Assembly: GCF_024749285.1 (NCBI RefSeq)
Contig: NZ_CP087196.1
Span: 3,720,001 to 3,784,000 of the forward strand
DNA from: Pseudomonas sp. B21-015
Lineage (GTDB): Bacteria > Pseudomonadota > Gammaproteobacteria > Pseudomonadales > Pseudomonadaceae
Length of the DNA stretch: 64,000 nucleotides
Direction of reading: 5' to 3'
How positions within the stretch are numbered: the stretch's first letter is position 1; every line of letters starts with the position of its first letter. Shown piece by piece: positions 16,514-25,538 of this stretch. Made by a program: the position numbers and the translations under genes. The notes under the pieces were generated by a model. That model had not been told where the DNA came from, made no database searches, and saw only the letters and a list, made by a program, of their open reading frames with translations.

Positions 16514-16619
16514 TAATTTACACAACAGGACTTATGTAACCCGACAATACGCCGATACCGTGCAGCGGCACGGAAGCACCGAAGCAGCACTTACTCCATA
16601 GAAGGCAGGATCCTGAACA

Positions 16620-17090
16620 ATGTTTGAACTGTTTGAACACATCTGGCGCAGCGTCCATTCCCCGGGCTACTTCCCCAACGTACTGGAGTGGATGATCAAT
16701 ATTCTCCTCAACCCGTTCATGGTGATTATGAGCCTGATGGTCGGAGCGCTGGCCGGTAAATGGTGGAGAGCCATCCCCTACGGAAGCCTCATTTGTTATG
16801 TGGTGTTCCTGAGCCGGTCGTCATTCTATCGGTGGGAGAGCATTTTCCCCGTAGCCGGCCTGCCTGCACTGTTGATTGATGGCGCACTGCTGGCCCTCCT
16901 CGGCTTCTATTTGAAAGGCGTACTCAGAACCCGCTCAGAAGCAAAACCCGAAGGCCATTGGTTGCGCTGGCTTTATCAAAGCCTGAAGGTCGTCATGCTG
17001 ACAGTCATGGTGATGTTCTGGGTACTCGTCGTGCTGTTTGTCGTGACCTTCACCGTCTCGGTCGCTACCCAACCGTCAGTGGCACACTGA
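16620..17090 (+). CDS. Predicted inner-membrane protein of unknown function
   Basis: A 156-residue protein with about four membrane segments (near residues 27-47, 52-66, 75-98 and 122-148), separated by the polar loop LRTRSEAKPEGHW. The start ATG is preceded by GGCAGGATCC. I recognise no family. It is alone on its strand, bordered on each side by a related MITE-like element (16461-16513 and 17109-17250), so the block may have moved or been rearranged as a unit. No function can be assigned. Confidence 0.65.
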   Translation: MFELFEHIWRSVHSPGYFPNVLEWMINILLNPFMVIMSLMVGALAGKWWRAIPYGSLICYVVFLSRSSFYRWESIFPVAGLPALLIDGALLALLGFYLKGVLRTRSEAKPEGHWLRWLYQSLKVVMLTVMVMFWVLVVLFVVTFTVSVATQPSVAH

Positions 17091-17108
17091 CCCACCTCCT
17101 GCTTGCCA

Positions 17109-17250
17109 GGGTCTGTACGAAAAGTCGCCGAGTGGCGATCAGGCAAGGCAAAAACAGGCGAAGAAGCGGAGTTTACGGGTTGTAAATGAGCACTCCGAGC
17201 CTGTTTCTAACGCAGCATGATTGACACGCAGGCAGTTTTCGTACAAAGCC
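17109..17250. mobile_element. MITE-like element B (142 bp)
   Basis: Bounded by GGGTCTGTACGAAAAGTCGC and the inverted GGCAGTTTTCGTACAAAGCC, giving imperfect terminal inverted repeats of about 14 bp around TCTGTACGAAAA. It has no coding capacity and is related to element A. The parental transposase is not in this window. Confidence 0.72.
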
Positions 17251-17305
17251 TTAATATACCGGCCACCTCCCCCACGGTTCGATACGCCATGAGCGCAATT
17301 CCTCA

Positions 17306-18370
17306 ATGAGTCAGCTCTGGATCGATATCACGATCGGCTCACTGACCTTTGCGCTGATCATCGCGCTAATCTGGCGCGATCGTTCGCTGCAAAAGCAGTT
17401 GGCCGAGTGCCGTGCGCTGATCGACAGCCTCACCGAGGGACAAAGCATCCATCAGGAAGGCGACGCCGAACGCTTCAAACGCAGCCAATACTTCGCCCGC
17501 ATCGGCACCTGGGATTGGGAGGTCGATACCGACAAGCTTTATTGGTCGGACGCGATCTACGGCATGTTCGGGTTCAAGATCGGCGAGGTGACGCCCACCT
17601 ACGCACTGTTCTGCGCCTGCGTGCACCCGGACGACCGGGTGAAGGTCCGCGCCGGAGAACTGCGTTGCCTGGAGACCGGCGAGAACCATGACGAGGAATA
17701 CCGCGTGGTCTGGCCGGACGGCAGCATCCGCTGGCTGCGGGAAACCGGCAACGTGGTCAAGAATGCCCATGACGCAACGATCAAGATGATGGGCGTCGTA
17801 CGCGACATCACCGAAGAAAAAGCTTCCGCCAGTTACCTGCAACACCTGGCCCATTACGACCCGTTGACCGGTTTGCCCAATCGCCTGGTGCTTGAAGAAC
17901 GCCTGTCCGATGCGCTGGAACAGGCCCGCATCAGCGCCACGCGAGTTGCCTTGGTGTTTGTCGACCTTAATGGTTTCAAGGCAATCAACGACCACTATGG
18001 CCATGCGGCCGGCGACCGCGTGCTGATCACCACCGCGACACGCTTGAAGAAGATTCTGCGCTCGACCGACACCGTCGCACGAATCGGTGGTGATGAGTTC
18101 GTGGTGATCCTCCAGGGTCTTCCCCAAGGCAACAGCCTGCAAGACGAAGCCCGCAGCATCTGCCAGAAAATCTTCGTCGAACTCGCACCACCGGTGACCA
18201 TCGGCAACGACCAGCGCCACATCGGCAGCAGCCTCGGCGTGGCGGTGTTCCCGGACCATGCGCCGAGCATGGACCGGTTGATTCACATTGCCGACCTGGC
18301 GATGTATGAGGCCAAGCGCAGCGGGAATAATCAGTATCGGTTGGGCGGTCAGACGGTGAGCCGGGTCTGA
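17306..18370 (+). CDS. PAS-GGDEF diguanylate cyclase
   Basis: A 354-residue protein with one N-terminal membrane helix (residues 8-23), a PAS/PAC module (about 65-172: IGTWDWEVDTDKLYWSD to MGVVRDITEEK) and a GGDEF domain (about 180-345). The active-site loop RIGGDEFVVI is intact, and an inhibitory site RSTD lies five residues before GGDEF. It should make cyclic di-GMP from two GTP, with product inhibition, in response to a PAS-sensed signal. The next gene, on the opposite strand, encodes a chemoreceptor. No EAL or HD-GYP domain is present. Confidence 0.9.
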   Translation: MSQLWIDITIGSLTFALIIALIWRDRSLQKQLAECRALIDSLTEGQSIHQEGDAERFKRSQYFARIGTWDWEVDTDKLYWSDAIYGMFGFKIGEVTPTYALFCACVHPDDRVKVRAGELRCLETGENHDEEYRVVWPDGSIRWLRETGNVVKNAHDATIKMMGVVRDITEEKASASYLQHLAHYDPLTGLPNRLVLEERLSDALEQARISATRVALVFVDLNGFKAINDHYGHAAGDRVLITTATRLKKILRSTDTVARIGGDEFVVILQGLPQGNSLQDEARSICQKIFVELAPPVTIGNDQRHIGSSLGVAVFPDHAPSMDRLIHIADLAMYEAKRSGNNQYRLGGQTVSRV

Positions 18371-18380
18371 TGCAGGCGCC

Positions 18381-20054
18381 TCAGATCTTGAACTGTTTGA
18401 CCAGGACTTCGAGGCCGCGCCCAATGCCGTGGAGGTCATTGACCGTCTGCACGCCACGCTGGGTTTCATCGGCAACACTGTCGATTGCCCGGGCGATTTG
18501 ATGCACGCTGCGGTTGATCTCCTCCGCCACCGAAGTTTGCTCCTCCGCAGCACTGGCGATGTGCGCGTTCATGCTGTTGATAGTGGCGATTAATTCGACG
18601 ATGTTGCCCAGCCACTCACCGGCCTGATGAGCTTGAGTGCTGGCGCCCTCCCCGGCTTCACTGGATTGACGCATCGAGGTCACGACGGTGCTGGTGGCTC
18701 GCTTGAGGCGCTCGATCATCGCCTGGATTTCCTGGGTGCTTTGCTGGGTGCGACTGGCAAGGGCACGCACCTCGTCGGCAACCACCGCAAAACCTCGCCC
18801 GGCGTCACCGGCACGGGCGGCCTCGATGGCCGCATTCAGAGCCAGGAGATTAGTCTGTTCGGCAATCGAACGAATGACATCAAGCACCGTGACAATCGCC
18901 GAAACATCGCTTTGCAGGCTGTCCAGAGACACGCCGCTGCGTCCCAGGTCCGACGTCAGCCCCTGAATACGCGCAATGCTGCCATCGACCACTTGTCGGG
19001 CGCGTCGCGTCTGCTGATCGGTTTCGATGGCTGCGTCCGATGCACTCTGAGCACTGACCGCCACTTCCTGCGCCGCCGACGACATTTGATTGATCGCCGC
19101 CGCTACTTGATCTGTCTCCTGACGCTGCTGCTCCATGGCCAGGTCCATGTGCCGGGTCTGATTGGCCACTTGCCCGACAGCGTTGCTCAATTGCCCAGTC
19201 ATTGCCGCTATTTGACTGACCAACCCGTGAATTTTGCTTATAAAAGCGTTGAATGAACCGGCCAACTGGCCGAACTCATCCTGGCTACCGACGGGTAAGC
19301 GTCGGGTCAAATCCCCCTCACCGGCAGCAATCTCGTTAAGACTGTCGCGGATCAATGTCAGCGGTCGCAGGCTGGCATTGACCAATAGCAGCGCCAATAC
19401 GCCAATAACTGCCAGCAACACCACGGCCACAATGACGATCCCGTAAACAATACTGCTCACCCGCCGGTCAATGTCCGCACGAACCTGCGCCACCTGGATT
19501 TCAATGCTGTCCAGATTGACGGCAGTGACCACTACCATGTCCCATTTGGGCAGGAAAAAACTGTAGGCCAGTTTCGGCACTACTTTGTCGGTATTGACCA
19601 AGGACCCGGCGTAGTTGACGTAGTGAGAGTCATTCTTTGCTGCCGCGACCATCTCGCGGTTCAGATAAACCCCATCGCGGTCCTTGCGATCGCTCATGTT
19701 GGTGCCCACCCCATCGCTGCTTTCACCGCGAAACAGGCGCACGACTTGACTGTCATAGCCGATGAAGTAGCCGTCATCGCCATACTTCATTTTCGACAGT
19801 TGGCTGATAGCCAGGGCCCGACTTTGCAGGTCGCCACTGTTTGCGTTGTTATACAATCCTGCTATGGAGCTTCGAGCGATGCTTGCATAATCTTCGAGCC
19901 TGGCCCGACTCTCGGCCAGCAACCGATCGCGGGTTTGCGTGACTTCCCGATCCGCCAATGACAGTAGAATCTTGCTGGTGGTGATACTCAGTACCACTGC
20001 GAACAACGCCACGGGCAGTAACGTGAGCAGCAGTATTTTTCGTTTAAATGACAT
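18381..20054 (-). CDS. Methyl-accepting chemotaxis protein with single Cache sensor
   Basis: From ATG 20054 (preceded by AAGGA) the 557-residue receptor has a membrane helix at residues 4-27, a periplasmic single-Cache domain (about 35-190, with [15 protein letters not shown] and the HYVNYAGSL segment) and a second helix near 200-222. A HAMP domain and a signalling domain with the hairpin [18 protein letters not shown] follow. sCache receptors of pseudomonads frequently bind small carboxylates. It follows an OprD porin and tri/dicarboxylate transporters on the same strand, so an organic-acid ligand is likely. It lacks a recognisable C-terminal CheR-binding pentapeptide. Confidence 0.9.
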   Translation of the reverse strand: MSFKRKILLLTLLPVALFAVVLSITTSKILLSLADREVTQTRDRLLAESRARLEDYASIARSSIAGLYNNANSGDLQSRALAISQLSKMKYGDDGYFIGYDSQVVRLFRGESSDGVGTNMSDRKDRDGVYLNREMVAAAKNDSHYVNYAGSLVNTDKVVPKLAYSFFLPKWDMVVVTAVNLDSIEIQVAQVRADIDRRVSSIVYGIVIVAVVLLAVIGVLALLLVNASLRPLTLIRDSLNEIAAGEGDLTRRLPVGSQDEFGQLAGSFNAFISKIHGLVSQIAAMTGQLSNAVGQVANQTRHMDLAMEQQRQETDQVAAAINQMSSAAQEVAVSAQSASDAAIETDQQTRRARQVVDGSIARIQGLTSDLGRSGVSLDSLQSDVSAIVTVLDVIRSIAEQTNLLALNAAIEAARAGDAGRGFAVVADEVRALASRTQQSTQEIQAMIERLKRATSTVVTSMRQSSEAGEGASTQAHQAGEWLGNIVELIATINSMNAHIASAAEEQTSVAEEINRSVHQIARAIDSVADETQRGVQTVNDLHGIGRGLEVLVKQFKI

Positions 20055-20132
20055 ATCCAGGTTCCTTCGCCAAGCGATCTGCACGGCTAACTGAAAAGGC
20101 GCTCGCTGCCTGCTGCGAGCGCCTCGGTGCCA

Positions 20133-21386
20133 TTACCAGAGAGCAATGTCGTAGGTGAAATAGATCCGATTGCTGTCACGTCCGCGCGCGAAGTCCGAAC
20201 GGTAGACATAGTTGCGCAGTTTCACGCCAAGCCCCTTGAATGTGCCGCTCTGGACCACATAGGCCAGTTCTGTGTCGCGTTCGGACTCTTTGATATTGGT
20301 GTCGGACTTGCCATCGTTGCCTTTGAGATAACGGGTCATGAACGTCAACCCAGGCACGCCCACCGGTGCAAAGTCGTAACCGTAACTGAGCATCCAGGTC
20401 TTCTCGTCCTCTTCGATGAACTTGCCGATGCCGACGTTGCTGAACGAGTACACCGTCGCACCGCTGACGTACGGCAGCCCGGCGTCACCGCTGAGTTGTT
20501 GATAACCGCCACCAAAGGTGTGCCCCGCCACCGCGTAGGACAGCTGACCGCTGAGCATGTCGTTATCGATTTTCGAGGCGTAGGCACGGCCCGCGTCATT
20601 GCTGTTGAAATAACGCAAGTCGCCGGTCAACACCCCGGGGCCCAATGGCAGATCGTGCTGGATGCCGGCGAAGTTCTGGCGATAGAAATTCTCCAGTTCA
20701 CCGTAGAAGTAACTCAGACGGGTGTTCTTGCCGAGTTTGTAATCACCACCGGCGTAGGTGAAATCGCCACCTTTGTCGCCTGAATAACCGTCAGGAACGA
20801 TCGACACGCTGTCGGTCGAATCGCGCAGTTTGAATCGGTCCAGATGACCGCCAGTCAGGGTCAGGTTTTCGATGTCGGTGCTGCTGACTTGTCCTCCCTC
20901 ATAGGTTTGCGGCAGCAAACGCGCATCGTTATAGATCAGCACCGGAGTTTTGGGCAGCAGGGTGCCGTATTTGAGGATGGTCTTGGCCAGTTTGACCTTG
21001 GCCGCAGCCCCGGCACTGGCGAACTCGTCGGCGGCACGGCCGTCATCGTGTACCGGCAACAGACCGGTGCCACTGCGGCCACGCCCGGAATCGAGTTTGA
21101 CACCCAGCAGGCCCAATGCGTCGACCCCGAAACCGATAGTGCCGGGGGTGAACCCCGACTGGAAATCCAGCAGGAAACCCTGGGCCCACTCGGTGCGCTC
21201 ACTTTTGGCGGTTCTGGCGGAGCGCGCGCTCAAGCCATGTTCATCGCGAAAGTTTTCGTTGAAATAGACGTTGCGCAGTTGCAGCTTCAACTTGCTGTCG
21301 TCGATGAAATCACTCGCACCGGCAGTGGCCATCGGCAACACACCCAGAAGCGGAAGAAGAGCCCTGCGAGTCAGAAAGTGGGTCAT
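20133..21386 (-). CDS. OprD-family porin (tricarboxylate-type, OpdH-like)
   Basis: A 417-residue outer-membrane porin with a signal peptide (MTHFLTRRALLPLLGVLP, cleaved near ATAGA) and the OprD hallmark WAQGFLLDFQSGFTPGTIGF. It ends IYFTYDIALW with a terminal aromatic residue. It lies 94 bp after the CitMHS gene, within a minus-strand run of carboxylate-transport genes. Uptake of citrate, cis-aconitate or a similar tricarboxylate is inferred from context, in analogy with OpdH. It differs clearly from the aromatic-type porin at 6842-8164. Confidence 0.86.
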   Translation of the reverse strand: MTHFLTRRALLPLLGVLPMATAGASDFIDDSKLKLQLRNVYFNENFRDEHGLSARSARTAKSERTEWAQGFLLDFQSGFTPGTIGFGVDALGLLGVKLDSGRGRSGTGLLPVHDDGRAADEFASAGAAAKVKLAKTILKYGTLLPKTPVLIYNDARLLPQTYEGGQVSSTDIENLTLTGGHLDRFKLRDSTDSVSIVPDGYSGDKGGDFTYAGGDYKLGKNTRLSYFYGELENFYRQNFAGIQHDLPLGPGVLTGDLRYFNSNDAGRAYASKIDNDMLSGQLSYAVAGHTFGGGYQQLSGDAGLPYVSGATVYSFSNVGIGKFIEEDEKTWMLSYGYDFAPVGVPGLTFMTRYLKGNDGKSDTNIKESERDTELAYVVQSGTFKGLGVKLRNYVYRSDFARGRDSNRIYFTYDIALW

Positions 21387-21480
21387 GTCGAACTACTCAT
21401 ATTGTTGTTTTAAGGATGCACGAGACCGCGCCTCCGCCATCGGCACGTGAAGCTCTGTCAAGTGGCGAGTCAGGGATGAA

Positions 21481-22785
21481 TCAGGAGAACAGCGTCAAGG
21501 CGCCCGTCAGCAGGGCTAAAGCTGTGATTACCAAGGAAGTGAGCACCGCCCATTTGACGGTGGCGCGCTGGAAGTCGCCGAGGTCGCGATCGACCATCCC
21601 CACCAGCAACAGGGTCGAGGCCACCAGCGGGCTCATCAAGTGCACCGGTTGGCCAAGAATCGACGCCCGGGCGATTTCCACCGGGTCGATCCCATAGGCT
21701 GCCGCCGCGTTAGCGAGGATCGGCACCACGCCGAAGTAATAAGCATCATTGGACAGCACGAAGGTCAATGGCATGCTGGTGATCGCCACCACCAACGGGA
21801 ACAGGTGCCCCCAGGACGGTGGAATCCAGTCCACCAGGGTTTGCGCCAGAGCGTCGACCATTTTGGTTCCGGAGAAAATCCCGGCGAAGATACCGGCCGC
21901 GAATACCAGCAGCACCACGGTCATGGCGTTGCCGGAGTGCGCGAGGATGCGTTCTTTTTGAATGTCCAGTTGCGGGTAGTTGATCATCAGCGCCAGCACG
22001 AAGCCAATCAGAAACAGGATTGCCGAGTGCATGAGCCCCATCACCAGCGCGACCATCACCGCAGTCACCAGCAACAGGTTGACGTAGGCCAGTTTCGGGC
22101 GCTTGTGCGGCGTATCCTCAAGAATCGCCTTGATGTAGCAATCGCCGCCACCGCTCTGCAGTTGGGTATTACCGATGCGTTTACGCTCGGCGCGGCCCAG
22201 CAGGAACGCAGTGAACACCACCCACGCGGCACCACCGATCATGGTCGGCAACAACGGAACAAAGTACGCCCCGGCATCCAGCCCCAACGCGGCAATCGCC
22301 CGGGTCGCCGGGCCGCCCCAAGGGGTCATGCCGCTCATGATGCTCAACGCCAGCATTGAAATGGTCGCCAGAATCATCGGGTTCATACCGATGCGCTTGT
22401 ACAACGGCAACATTGCCGCGCAGGTGATCATGTAAGTGGTGGTGCCGTCACCGTCCAGGGCGACCGTCAGCGACAGCAGCGCAGTGCCGACCGCAATTTT
22501 CATCGGGTCGCCGTTGACCCGCTTGAGAATCTTGCGGATCAGCGGATCGAACAACCCCGAGTCGATCATCAAACCGAAAAACAGAATCGCGAACAGCAGC
22601 AGTGCCGCCGACGGTGCGACCATCTTCAGGCCGTCGAGCATCATTTTGCCGGTGGTCCCACCAAAGCCACCGATCACTGCAAAGACAATCGGAACAACGG
22701 TCAACGCAACGATGGGTGACAGACGTTTGGTCATGATCAGGAAGGTGAACACAACCACCATGGCCAAGCCGAGTAAGGCGAGCAT
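21481..22785 (-). CDS. CitMHS-family citrate:metal/H+ symporter
   Basis: A 434-residue transporter with about 12 membrane segments. Motifs of the CitMHS group include ALDGDGTTTYMITCAAMLPLY, SIMSGMTPWGGPATRA and the re-entrant VLSNDAYYFGVVPILAN. Members import citrate complexed with divalent metal, or related tricarboxylates, with protons. It sits between dctA and the OprD porin on the same strand, in a probable operon with the PrpF-type tautomerase. The start ATG 22785 follows AGAGAGTTGCCCT. The substrate is inferred. Confidence 0.87.
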   Translation of the reverse strand: MLALLGLAMVVVFTFLIMTKRLSPIVALTVVPIVFAVIGGFGGTTGKMMLDGLKMVAPSAALLLFAILFFGLMIDSGLFDPLIRKILKRVNGDPMKIAVGTALLSLTVALDGDGTTTYMITCAAMLPLYKRIGMNPMILATISMLALSIMSGMTPWGGPATRAIAALGLDAGAYFVPLLPTMIGGAAWVVFTAFLLGRAERKRIGNTQLQSGGGDCYIKAILEDTPHKRPKLAYVNLLLVTAVMVALVMGLMHSAILFLIGFVLALMINYPQLDIQKERILAHSGNAMTVVLLVFAAGIFAGIFSGTKMVDALAQTLVDWIPPSWGHLFPLVVAITSMPLTFVLSNDAYYFGVVPILANAAAAYGIDPVEIARASILGQPVHLMSPLVASTLLLVGMVDRDLGDFQRATVKWAVLTSLVITALALLTGALTLFS

Positions 22786-22920
22786 AGGGCAACTCTCTTG
22801 TTGTTATGGAATGCGTGGCCGACGCGCAGGCGAACGACCCCGAGCCCGCCAGACGACGCGATCAGCGACGCCCGGTGGGAGGTAGTAAAAAGGTTAGGTT
22901 GTTGAAGCGGCTGCGCGATG

Positions 22921-24228
22921 CTAGAGGTGACCGGTGGTCCCGATGCGGTCCCAGGTTTGATCCTCACCCGGGGCAGCCGGTTTTTTACCGTCCAGGGTAT
23001 CGAGCAGGACCTGACGGTCGCAGGCGTTCTCGGAGATTGAGATCACCACCGTCGCCACGGCATTGCTCGCCAGGCTGGTCAGGGCTCGCGCCTCAGACAT
23101 GAACCGGTCGATCCCGATCAACAGCGCCAAGCCTGCCAGTGGAATGTCGTGCATCACCGTGAGCGTGGAAGCGAGGGCCACGAAACCGCTGCCCGTCACC
23201 CCTGCCGCGCCCTTGGACGACAGCAACATGATCGCCAGCATGGTCAAGGTTTGGCTCAAGGTCAGATCAATGTTGCAGGCCTGGGCAATGAAAATCGCCG
23301 CCAGCGACAGGTAGATTGCCGTACCGTCGAGGTTGAACGAGTACCCCGTTGGCAACACCAGCCCCACCACACCCTTGCTGCAACCCAGCGCCTGGAGTTT
23401 TTCCAGCATGCGTGGCATGACCGGTTCGGTGGAGGACGTGCCCAGCACCACCAGGAACTCTTCGCGCAGATAACGCAGCAGCTTCCAAAGGCTGAAGCCG
23501 TGGGCGCGGCAAATGCTGCCGAGCACCACGAAGACGAAGAAAGCGCAGGCGATGTACAAGGTCATGATCAGCTTCGCCAGCGAACCCAGCGAGGTGATGC
23601 CGTACTGTCCGACGGTGAACGCCAGTGCCCCGAAGGCACCGATCGGCGCGAATCGCATCAGATAGGAAAAGATCTTGAAGACCATCTGCGACGCCGCTTC
23701 CAGTACATCCAGCACTGGCTTGCCGCGTTCGCCCAGGGAAGACAGGGCGAAACCGCACAGCACCGCGATAAACAACACCGGCAGTACTTCGCCTTTACTG
23801 AATGCACCGATAAAGGTGTCAGGGATGATGTGCATGAAAAACTCGACCACCCCAAGCTTCGCTGCGGACTCGGTGTATTGAGACAAGCCCGCTGTGCTCA
23901 ATTGGCTCGGATCGATGTTCATGCCCACGCCTGGTTTGAACACGTAGACCGCGACCAGGCCGATGATCAGGCTGACCACCGTCAGACCGAGAAACAGCAG
24001 CATGGTTTTGCTCAGCAAGCGACCGAGGGAGCGTTTGTCGCTCATCCCGGCGATGCCGATGACGATGGTGCAGAACACGACCGGCGCAATCATCATTTTG
24101 ATCAGTTTGATGAAGGCATCACCCAGCGGCTTGAGGGTAATGGCCTGCTGGGCCCAGAAGTGCCCGACCACAACACCCAGCAGCACGGCGCAGAGGATCT
24201 GGAAATAGAGCGATTTAACAATTTTCAT
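22921..24228 (-). CDS. dctA: C4-dicarboxylate:cation symporter DctA
   Basis: A 435-residue DAACS-family transporter from ATG 24228, preceded by GGGTGATGCC; an ATG at 24240 would add four residues. Family motifs are LIKMMIAPVVFCTIVIGIAG, the serine-rich turn FLVVLGTSSTEPVMPRML, PTGYSFNLDGTAIYLSLA and the HP2 region LLSSKGAAGVTGSGFVALAS. It takes up succinate, malate, fumarate and similar acids with Na+ or H+. It lies 48 bp after the tautomerase gene, so the two are probably cotranscribed. Most pseudomonads carry another dctA elsewhere, so this copy may be dedicated to the local pathway. Confidence 0.92.
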   Translation of the reverse strand: MKIVKSLYFQILCAVLLGVVVGHFWAQQAITLKPLGDAFIKLIKMMIAPVVFCTIVIGIAGMSDKRSLGRLLSKTMLLFLGLTVVSLIIGLVAVYVFKPGVGMNIDPSQLSTAGLSQYTESAAKLGVVEFFMHIIPDTFIGAFSKGEVLPVLFIAVLCGFALSSLGERGKPVLDVLEAASQMVFKIFSYLMRFAPIGAFGALAFTVGQYGITSLGSLAKLIMTLYIACAFFVFVVLGSICRAHGFSLWKLLRYLREEFLVVLGTSSTEPVMPRMLEKLQALGCSKGVVGLVLPTGYSFNLDGTAIYLSLAAIFIAQACNIDLTLSQTLTMLAIMLLSSKGAAGVTGSGFVALASTLTVMHDIPLAGLALLIGIDRFMSEARALTSLASNAVATVVISISENACDRQVLLDTLDGKKPAAPGEDQTWDRIGTTGHL

Positions 24229-24288
24229 GGCATCACCCATTTTTTAGAATTGTTCTGATGCAAAAACTGCAGTGACTGCGCGGGAAGA

Positions 24289-25371
24289 CTACCCGGCGAG
24301 CCGTTGGGAAACCGGGGCATATACAAAGCCGGAAAACAGCCTTCGGGCGGTACGAACAACAGAGGCGCGGATTGTCTCACCGTTCTCACCGGTGTAGGAC
24401 AAGACGACATCGATGCCGCCGCTCGGATGCTCGATTCGCACCTGTTGCAGACGCGGCCCGCCGGTATTGCCGAGCATCTGCGCGACCACACTGCCTTCGC
24501 TGACACAGGCCGTGGCCAGACCGATGGAGCCGGTAATGGCCAGCGCACGGTGACAGTTGTGCGGCATGAAGTAGCGAACCTGAATCGTGCCGCCGGCCTT
24601 GGCCTTCGATACCAGCACCGGCTTGGGGATGACCTTGTCGCTGACATCGCCCAGCCCCATAGCCATGCCGGCCCGCAAACGCAGGGCTTCGAGGCGCTGC
24701 AGAAAGTCTTTGTCGGCGTCCAGCTCGGCCGGAGTTTCATCGCCGCGTTTGCCCAAGTGACGCGCCTCGATGATCAGCATCGGCATGGCCATGTCGATGC
24801 AGGTCACCGGAATGTCGTCAAACCAGTCCTGGGTGCTGCCGGTTGGAAACAGCTTGCCGGTCTTGCTGCCCGCCGCGTCAAGGAATGTCAGTTGAACCGG
24901 TGCCGCGCTGCCAGGCACGCCATCGATGGCGGTGTCGCCTTCATAGCTGACTTTGCCGTTTGGTGTCTGCACATCAGAGGTGACGAAGGTGCCGGTGTTG
25001 AGATTGCGAATCCGCACGCGAGTCAGTTCATCGGTCGCCTTGACCAGGCCCTGCTCGATGGCAAACGGCCCAACCGCACAGAGCATGTTGCCGCAGTTCG
25101 GGGCGGTATCCACCCGACGCTGGGACACCATGACCTGAACGAACAGGTAATCAACATCAGCGTCGGGATGCAACGACGGGCTGACGATGGCGACCTTGCT
25201 GGTCTGCGGGCTGCCGCCGCCGATGCCGTCGATCTCCAGTTCGTGACCGGAGCCCATCACCGAGAGCAATATTTCATCGCGCTCTTCAATCGAAACAGGT
25301 AGATCCCAGGCGAGAAATACCGGTCCCTTTGAGGTACCACCGCGCATCAGGACACAAGGAATTCGTTGCAT
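24289..25371 (-). CDS. PrpF/GalD-family isomerase (4-oxalomesaconate tautomerase-like)
   Basis: A 360-residue protein of the diaminopimelate-epimerase-like PrpF fold from ATG 25371 (GTG 25377 is an alternative). The N-terminus IPCVLMRGGTSKGPVFL, then DGIGGGSPQTSKVAIV, APNCGNMLCAVGPFAIE and, late, SIGLATACVSEGSV are typical. Relatives are GalD (keto-enol tautomerase of gallate degradation) and PrpF (aconitate isomerisation). No gallate dioxygenase is nearby. The neighbours are di- and tricarboxylate transporters, so isomerisation of an unsaturated tricarboxylate such as an aconitate seems more likely than gallate breakdown. It is divergent from a LysR regulator. Confidence 0.8.
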   Translation of the reverse strand: MQRIPCVLMRGGTSKGPVFLAWDLPVSIEERDEILLSVMGSGHELEIDGIGGGSPQTSKVAIVSPSLHPDADVDYLFVQVMVSQRRVDTAPNCGNMLCAVGPFAIEQGLVKATDELTRVRIRNLNTGTFVTSDVQTPNGKVSYEGDTAIDGVPGSAAPVQLTFLDAAGSKTGKLFPTGSTQDWFDDIPVTCIDMAMPMLIIEARHLGKRGDETPAELDADKDFLQRLEALRLRAGMAMGLGDVSDKVIPKPVLVSKAKAGGTIQVRYFMPHNCHRALAITGSIGLATACVSEGSVVAQMLGNTGGPRLQQVRIEHPSGGIDVVLSYTGENGETIRASVVRTARRLFSGFVYAPVSQRLAG

Positions 25372-25380
25372 GGCCACTAG

Positions 25381-25424
25381 CTCTTGTTAATCAATCGGGG
25401 TAATTGATGTCTTGCAAACAAGAG
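25381..25424. promoter_or_regulatory. Nested dyads in the tautomerase/LysR divergent region
   Basis: An outer perfect repeat CTCTTGTT (25381-25388) / AACAAGAG (25417-25424) encloses an inner repeat ATCAAT (25390-25395) / ATTGAT (25403-25408). As DNA this could be a LysR-type operator. As minus-strand RNA it would fold into a nested hairpin ending nine bases before the tautomerase ATG and burying its AAGAG. Confidence 0.5.
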
Positions 25425-25538
25425 TGACAGGGATGTAATTGTGTTTCCAATGCAAAGATCGGAGCAATTATTGCGCTTCACAAAAGAAAGTTTTAACGTT
25501 CAGAACGCAGTTCAACGCCCTTCCCGACGAGATAAAAC

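Noticed and set aside
24289..25371. Firm naming of the PrpF-type protein as GalD of gallate degradation
   Set aside because: No gallate dioxygenase, hydratase or aldolase gene is nearby and the neighbours are carboxylate transporters; the family call is kept without the symbol.
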